Assembly (NCBI GenBank): GCA_963575745.1
Contig: CAUYUJ010005002.1
Location: 130,577-194,576 of the forward strand
From: Prorocentrum cordatum
Lineage: Eukaryota > Sar > Dinophyceae > Prorocentrales > Prorocentraceae
DNA length: 64,000 nucleotides
Reading direction: 5' to 3'
This document shows positions 57,801 to 64,000 of the stretch, piece after piece; position 1 is the first letter of the stretch, and each line of letters begins with the position of its first letter. The position numbers were made by a program, and so were the translations under genes. The notes under the pieces are model-generated. The model worked only from the letters and a program-made list of their open reading frames with translations, did no database searches and was not told the DNA's origin.

Positions 57801-58108
57801 CCCCCCCGTAACGCTGCCCCTGAATGGGCGATTCCGGAAACCCTGAACCCAAAAACGTGTTCATCGTTTGGGGGCGCATTTTTACTTCCGCCGCCTTCCG
57901 CCGCGGCAGAGACGACAACTCCTTCGATCCTCGAAGGCAAGGACCTTTTTGGAACGCCCCTAAATGGCGAAGAAGGCCGCAAGTCGTCTTCCTCCCCCAC
58001 TCCGCGAGACCGGCGTCGGCAGTCCTGCAGCAGCTGCAGCGTGTCCCTGCTCTCGGCGGCCCGCCTCGAGCCTCCTCCTGCAGGGTGGCCGTCCTCCTCC
58101 TCCTCCTC

Positions 58109-58208
58109 NNNNNNNNNNNNNNNNNNNNNNNNNNNNNNNNNNNNNNNNNNNNNNNNNNNNNNNNNNNNNNNNNNNNNNNNNNNNNNNNNNNNNNNNNNNN
58201 NNNNNNNN
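58109..58208. other. assembly gap, 100 N
   Basis: Exactly 100 N, the usual placeholder for unknown size. A CTC tract enters it on the left and a 63-bp tandem repeat leaves on the right, so collapsed repeats are likely. Confidence 0.99.
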
Positions 58209-58575
58209 ATTGTCACGTCGGCTCCAAGAGGGGTGGTCGGCTCCCCTCGGGGGAGGGGAGCTGCCCACGACACCACCACGTCGGCTCCAAGAGGGGGAGT
58301 GGTCGGCTCCCCCCCGGGCGAGGGGAGCGGCCGCGACGCGGAGGGGAAGCTAATATGAGCAACGTTGGTGTTAACTCGAAGGGGAGCCCCTTCCCTTTTA
58401 TCCCTTCCCCCTGGGAGGGGGTCCCACCCGGATACCCGGGGGGGGGGGGCTCGGGCGGCTCCCTTCGGGGGATTCCCTGCCCACCAGCCCTTCAGGGGAT
58501 TCCCTTCCCACGAGGTCGTCACGTCCGCTCCAAGAGGGGTCGGCTCCCCTCTGGGGAGGGGAGCTGCCTAAGAGG
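58209..58575. repeat. ~63-bp repeat CACGTCGGCTCCAAGAGG
   Basis: Units at 58214 and 58277 are near-identical and a third starts at 58520. Each ends in CTCCCCTCGGGGGAGGGGAG, a hairpin-forming word. Confidence 0.88.
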
Positions 58576-58839
58576 CCCCAAGAGGCCACAAAGAAGCCCC
58601 AAAGAAGCCCCAAGACGGCCCCTTCCTCCTCCTCCTCCCCCCTTGATCCCCCTTCTCGTGCACCTCCTCTGCCTCCTCCTCCTGCTCCTCCTCCCTCTCG
58701 TTTTCATCTGCGTCGTCTTCAGGATCGGCGGCACCGGCCGTAAGGCCAGAGCAAACTGTGAGGACGAGGCGGAGAAGGATGCTGTGGAAGAGCATGTTAC
58801 TCGTGTTCCGGAGGGGCGCCGTCACCGAACGCCTAGGGC

Positions 58840-59735
58840 TGGAGTGTGAAGTCTACATCCTGGATTGCCTCCAGGAGGGCATCTTTGGCTAACACTGTAT
58901 ACGGTAGATGTGGAAGAGCAGGTGTATTCGAGGAAAGGTTACGGGCAAGACATTACCTAACACGCCTCCTTAGCTGTTATGGCAACTTCCACGGGCATCG
59001 TCTGGCGCGCGCTCCCGAGCGATCACCTGGTCAGGAAGCGAAGACGAAGGAGGAGGAGGAGGAGGAGGCAGCAGACAGGAGGCGGAGGCGGAGGCGGAAG
59101 AGGAGGAGGAGGAGGCGGCAGAAGAAGGAGGAGAAGAATAAGAGGCGATTGAGTAGGCAAAAGGCACGGGTGAGGAAGGCGAGGAATCTAAGAAGAAAGA
59201 CGGAAAGGAGTGACGTACTCCTCCGTAGGATGAGAAGAATCAGAATGAGGAAGGGGGACGGGGAAGAGGAAGAAGTGGATGAGACAGAGGAGGGAGAGGA
59301 AGAGGAGGATCATGGACGGAGAGAAAGTAAAGGAGGGACGACAACGACGACGACGCGAACCTCCAAAATCTTATCAAAATCGGTTCCTGTTCCCCTCCCT
59401 GGGTCCATCGTGGCAAGCGCTGCAAGCTTTGCAACAACAACGACGTCGACGACGACGACGAGGACGAGGACGAGGACGAAACGACGCCGCTGGCCGGTCC
59501 TGCCGCGCCGCCACGTGCGAGCACCCCAGGTTGGGCCGCGGCGTCGCCTTTTTCGGGATGGGAGGGGAAGGGAGGAGGAGGAGGAGGAGGAGGAGGAGAA
59601 GGAAGACGAGGAGGAGGAGGAGGAAGAGGAGAAGGAGGAGGAGGTGGAGGACGAAGAAGAGGAGGAGGAGGAGGAGGATGCGAAAAAAGAAGGAGGATGA
59701 GCCAGAACCCGAATAGGGTAGTCGACGGAGCACCG
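58840..59735. repeat. purine-rich (GGA/GAA) region with unique islands
   Basis: GGA dominates 59045-59130 and 59570-59695. A 284-residue Arg/Glu/Lys-rich frame spans it but looks compositional. Confidence 0.6.
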
Positions 59736-60139
59736 ACAACGCCAGGGAAACCGAAATGACTGCCAGCGGGGGGCCCCGAGCAGTAGGTGTTTATTGTCTC
59801 GACGTGTACTTTGTGTATGTAGACCATGTGTGATTAGTGCACTGCGCGTGGTGCAACCGACATAGCGCATCCCCTGGCACCACCATGCGGCACCAAGGCG
59901 GCAACGCGAAGTCGCAACAATAAGTTTTGAATAAAGCACCAGCTGTAGGGCGTCGCCGCTAGGGCAACAGGGCATTCAAGAGACGTCATCACAAACTGCG
60001 CATCGTAGTTCACCAGCCTCTACAACCTAATCGCCCTCCTCCCCCTTGTTTTCCCTCCTGATCCCATTCCTCCTCTTCCCCTCCTCCTCCTCTTCCTCCT
60101 CCGCCTCCCCCTTGCGACTGTGAGCACTGGCACTTGTGA

Positions 60140-60625
60140 CACCTCATCATCCTCATATTGATCGTTATCACAACCACAACCATCACCATCAACATAGCCT
60201 TATTTATTATTCATCACCACAGCTACAACCGACCCCATCACCATCCCCATCATCATCACCATCACCATTATTATCACCACCACCACCATTACCATCACCA
60301 TCTCAGTCAACATCATCACCCGCATCCTCATCATCATCAGCATCCGCATCCTCATCGCAACCCTCATCATCGTCATCACCAGCAGCAGCATTACAAGCAT
60401 CATGATCAGCATCATCATCGCCATCATCATTACCACCAGCATCACCATCGTCATCATCATCATCGTCATCGTTTGCGTCCTCGTCCTCCTCCTCCTCGTC
60501 ATCACCATCCTAGTCATAATCACCACCACCACCCTCATCAACATGATCCTCCCCACCCTCGTCCCCACCATCACCGTCATAACCACCACCAGCATTCATC
60601 TCCACCACCATCAGCATCCTCATCT
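60140..60625. repeat. (CAT)n/(CAC)n region
   Basis: Degenerate CAT repeat directly next to the LINE 3' end. It could be the target site or the element's simple-repeat tail. Confidence 0.9.
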
Positions 60626-61755
60626 TCACGCCTGCCTGCCTGCGGCCGTGCATCCAATAAAGACACGTCGGCGCTGGCACAAAAAACGCTGCAACCACAC
60701 GTAATGGAACAAGAATGCCTCGCTATATACGGAAGTTACCCACTGCTGCCTGGGGCGACCCCTCCGCGCGCGGAGTGCCCAGTTTTTGGGCGTGCCGCCC
60801 CGGTTGCACAGAATGCGCATCACGAGCGACCCGTCGGTCTCAGATGCGTTTTTCCGGTAGAGTTGTGTTTGCCGGCCACAAAGGATTGATGACAACGGTT
60901 GCGATTCTGCCTTCTCCGAAACGTCCACATTACTGACCCGCGAAATGCACGAATGCGGTATCCGTAACATGTTGCGCAAGCATACGCAGTGAAATGCGTC
61001 AAGCCTGTCTCTGTCATGCTTGAGAAGCCACAGCGAATCCAATGAATATAGCAATTTGCTGAGCACACAGCTGTTGTACATCAGTATTTTGCACCGCCGA
61101 CCAACTGCAGAATGAACCCACAATTTAGCCAGCTGCTGGAACACACCTCTGGCTTCTCCGATGCGCCTCGATAGTTCGTTGCCACCGCGTCCATCGTTGG
61201 CCACGAAGCCCCCAAAATATATAGCTTCCTTCACGAGATTGATTGGCTCCCCCTCTGCGGTGTCCTCACACAACCCGCAAAATCGATTTGAACTTGCACC
61301 GTCTTGTCCCAATTCGATTCCAATCCGTACTTCCGCCCCTCCGCCACAACTGCGTCCAGCTGCACGTTTGCTTCGCGGTGAAAGACCAGCGCCGTGTCGT
61401 CGGCGCAAAAGATGTCCCTGGATACAACATAGCCGGGTTCTGGTTGACGTGGAAGGTCCGAGAGAGCGTCCTTCAGCATCACAGTTTGTACAATAACAAA
61501 TAAATACGGTGACGACGGGCATCCCTTAGCAATGCCTGCTGATTGACGTCGATGTGATGATTTACCGCACTGGTCCAATCTAATAAAATACCGGCGTGAA
61601 TACACTCCCCTGATCATTTGTACGAAAGGGCGTGGCAACCCGAATCTTGTCAAAGCTGCGCGCAAACATTCTGGTTTCAATCGGTCGAATGCCTTCGCCC
61701 AGTCCTACACGAGCAAAATTGCGCTACCGAGGAACCCCACATACTTAGATTATGG
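60626..61755 (-). mobile_element. 5'-truncated LINE, reverse transcriptase, two lesions
   Basis: Minus strand from the 5' side. 61735-61690: AILLV*DWAKAFDRLKPE (RT motif A; TAG where Gln or a hydrophobic is expected). 61600-61540: RQSAGIAKGCPSSPYLFV (motif B, the 'G-x-x-Q/K-G-C-P-x-S-P-x-L-F' core). 61430: DIFCADDTALVF (catalytic F-x-DD, Y/F-A-DD class). 61400-61330: LESNWDKTVQVQI. A frameshift near 61270-61290. 61260-60640: NLVKEAIYFGGFVANDG, KLWVHSAVGRRCKILMYNSC, LKHDRDRLDAFHCVCLRNML, RRGRPRQQW, ending at 60626. This is the fingers-palm-thumb plus C-terminal region of a LINE polyprotein. RT copies element RNA at a nicked target. The N-terminal endonuclease is missing, consistent with 5' truncation at about 61755 against the satellite. 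Dead copy. Confidence 0.86.
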
Positions 61756-61759
61756 CTGG

Positions 61760-63590
61760 AGTGATGATAGCTGCAGTGAAGCATGTAAAAATGATGTTGG
61801 TGGCCATTCCCTGCGCACCCCCTATGATGATAGCTGAAGTGAAGCCTGTTGCGCCCTGGGCGACCGGCTTGGATAGCGGCCGCGCTCAGAAATCACCACC
61901 TGCGGACCCCCTAAGGTTACGACGATATGCCACGCCTGCTCCGCCAGCGCCCCGCTGTGCCCTGAGCACGACCGGCACGGATAGCAAACTTGCGAACCGA
62001 TGTGCCCTGAGCACCACCGTCACGGAGAGAGGCCGCGCTCAAGGACTACCCCGTGCGCACCCCCTGCGGTGTCGATAATATGCCATGCCTGCTATGCCCT
62101 GGACGACCGTCACGGACAGCAGCGCCCTGGACAACCGGCACGGATAGCGACCGCGCTCAAGGACCACCCCCTGCGCACCCCCTATGGTGTCGGGAAAGTG
62201 CCACTCGTGCTATGTCCTGGACGACCCGCACGGATAGCGACCGCGCTCAAGGACCACCCCCTGCGCACCCCCTATGGCGTCGGGAAATGCCACTCGTGCT
62301 ATGCCCTGGACGACCGGCACGGATAGCGACCGCGCTCAAGGACCACCCCCTGCGCACCCCCTATGATGTCGGGAAAGTGCCACTCCTGCTATGCCCTGGA
62401 CGACCGGCACGGATAGCGACCGCGCTGAGGGACCACCCCCTGTCCACCCCGTACGGTGTCGGGAAAGCGCCACGCCTGCTATGCCTTGGACGACCGGCAC
62501 GGATAGCGGCCGCGCTCAGTGACCACCCCCTGCGCACCCCCTTATGGTGTCGGGAAAATGCCACTCCTGCTATGCCCTCGACGACCGGCACGGATAGCGA
62601 CAGCGCGAGGGACTACCACGTTTGCTATGCTTTGCGCCATGGCCCGCATAGACGCCGCGTTCGGGGACCACCCCCTGCGCACCCCCTATGGTGTCGAGAA
62701 AACGCAACGCCTGCTATTCCCTGCGCCACGGCCCGCATAGATGCCGCGCTCGGGGACCACCCCTTGCGCACCCCCGACGGCGTCGAGAAAGCGCCACGCT
62801 TGCTATGCCATGCGCCATGGCTCGCATAGACGCCGCGTTCGGGGACCACCCCGAGCGCACCCCCTGCGGCCCTACGGTGTCGAGAAAGCGCCACGCCTGT
62901 TATGTTCTGCGCCATGGCCCGCATAGGCGCCGCGTTCGGGGACCACCCCCTGCGCACCCCCTTAGGGTGTCGAGAAAATGCCACGCCTGCTATGTTTTGC
63001 GCAATGGCCCGCGTATACGCCGCGCTCGGGGACCACCCCCTGCGCACCCCCTTTTTGGTGTCGAGACAGCGCCACGCTTGTTTTGTTTTGCGCCATGGCC
63101 AGCATAGACGCCGCGTTCGGGGACCACCCCCTGCGCAACCCCTACGGTGTCGAGAAAGCGCAACGCCTGCTATTCCCTGCGCCATGGATCGCGTGTACGC
63201 CGCGCTCGGGGACCACCCCGAGCGCACGCCCTATGGTGTCAAGAAAGCGCCACGCCTGCTATGCCCTGCGCCATGGCCCGCATAGACGCCGCGTTCGGGG
63301 ACCACCCCCTGCGCACCCCCTTATGGTGTCGAGAAAGCGCCACGCCTGTTATGTTCTGCGCCATGGCCCGCATAGACGCCGCGCTCGGGGACCACCCCCT
63401 GCTCACCCCCTATGGTATCGAGAAAGCGCCACGCCTGCCATTCGCTATGGCCCGCATAGACGCCGCGCTCGGGGACCACCCCTTGCGCACCTCCGATGGT
63501 GTCGAGAAAGCGCCACGCCTGCTATGCCCTGCGCCATGGCCCGCATAGACGCCGCGCTCGGGGACCAGCGCGCCCCCTATGGTGTCGAGG
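61760..63590. repeat. ~90-bp satellite, about 19 units, two subfamilies
   Basis: The word GGACCACCCCCTGCGCACCC recurs every 88-95 bp. Up to about 62610 the units carry GACGACCGGCACGGATAGCG and GTGTCGGGAAA (type A). From about 62630 they carry GCGCCATGGCCCGCATAGAC and GTGTCGAGAAA (type B). 61760-62050 is degenerate. A period near 90 keeps frames open (up to 266 residues), giving spurious Arg/His/Pro-rich ORFs. Confidence 0.93.
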
Positions 63591-63629
63591 AAATTCAGAT
63601 TGCCAGCAAAATATCTTCCCCCCCTGCGG

Positions 63630-63790
63630 GTCGTGCTGTGCTGTGCTGTGCTGTACTGCGCTGTGCTGTGCTGTGCTGTGCTGTGCTGTGCTGTCTGTGT
63701 GCTGTGTGCTGTGTGTGCTTGTGTCTTGTGTATGTGTGTATGTGCATGTGTATGTGTATGTGCTGCGTGCTGTGGTGAGCTTTGCTGCGT
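63630..63790. repeat. (GCTGT)n then (TGTGTA)n microsatellite
   Basis: Pentanucleotide run at 63634-63695, then TGTG-rich sequence. Confidence 0.95.
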
Positions 63791-63829
63791 TGTGCTGTGT
63801 GAGAAGGAGAAGAAGGAGGAGGAAGGGTG

Positions 63830-64000
63830 AAGAGGAGACGCGGGTGCGACGCGGGACGGAAGAAAACCAGAACCCCGCGAAGCACGCGGGGAACAACACC
63901 ACCGCCATCATCCACAAGTGCTGCGCCGATCATGCACCTCACGAGCATGAGCGCATCGGCAGCGCCCCGGCGAGGCTGGAACCCATATTGAGACAGTCGC
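63830..64000. other. unique DNA at window edge
   Basis: A plus-strand frame NNTTAIIHKCCADHAPHEHE looks mildly protein-like and runs off the window. It cannot be judged. Confidence 0.25.

Noticed and set aside
59925-59945. AATAAA polyadenylation signal
   Set aside because: No gene ends there, and dinoflagellate transcripts do not generally rely on AATAAA.
62053-63778. Long Arg/His/Pro ORFs resembling a repeat protein
   Set aside because: The 90-bp satellite period keeps frames open; no non-repeat residues and two unrelated subfamilies.

Overview
This is a GC-rich, repeat-dominated stretch of nuclear DNA from a large eukaryotic genome. The best guess is a dinoflagellate: the recognisable coding relics (a LINE reverse transcriptase, LINE tails with zinc-finger and 'PP-x-x-TW' methylase-like segments, a copia-like Gag, Cys4-finger repeats, helical-repeat exons with mixed GT/GC splice donors) are of types I associate with dinoflagellate genomes. 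That is inference from memory of family style, not a database result. Nothing prokaryotic is present, and I found no convincing rRNA, tRNA or CRISPR.

Layout: 1-3712, a nested higher-order satellite (149-bp repeat + 10-bp minisatellite + spacer, twice, 2.2 kb apart). 3713-10535, huge trinucleotide tracts (GGA, GAT, ACT, AAT) and a duplicated segment. 10536-17400, GC-rich DNA with foldback repeats, two candidate exons of helical-repeat proteins (minus strand), a TIR element and a broken methylase-like ORF. 17300-19906, relic of a copia-like retroelement (minus) and a second TIR element. 19915-26990, no gene recognised. 27000-33000, pyrimidine and CAT tracts in a repeated module, a 350-380 bp tandem repeat, and a four-unit Cys4-finger gene (minus, 31324-32091). 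33600-40700, dispersed repeats, foldbacks, palindromes and a transmembrane exon (minus). 40877-42600, a helical-repeat exon (minus) and a decayed LINE (plus). 42900-50960, purine/pyrimidine tracts, a third clear TIR copy, several foldbacks and a LINE tail (plus). 51035-51949, three exons (minus) that join in frame into a helical-repeat protein. 53100-55720, CTC/unique-block repeats and an 80-bp tandem repeat. 56239-57800, a broken coiled-coil ORF (plus). 58109-58208, assembly gap. 60626-61755, LINE reverse transcriptase (minus) abutting a ~90-bp satellite (61760-63590).

The most informative signals are (i) a family of short non-autonomous terminal-inverted-repeat elements with near-perfect 8-bp target duplications in three copies, (ii) foldback elements lying at intron-like boundaries, resembling introners, (iii) the helical-repeat gene with GC-AG and GT-AG introns, and (iv) a Cys4-finger gene whose fourth unit lies behind one in-frame TGA. 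Most long open frames here are artefacts of repeat arrays with no stop codons and are not annotated as genes.
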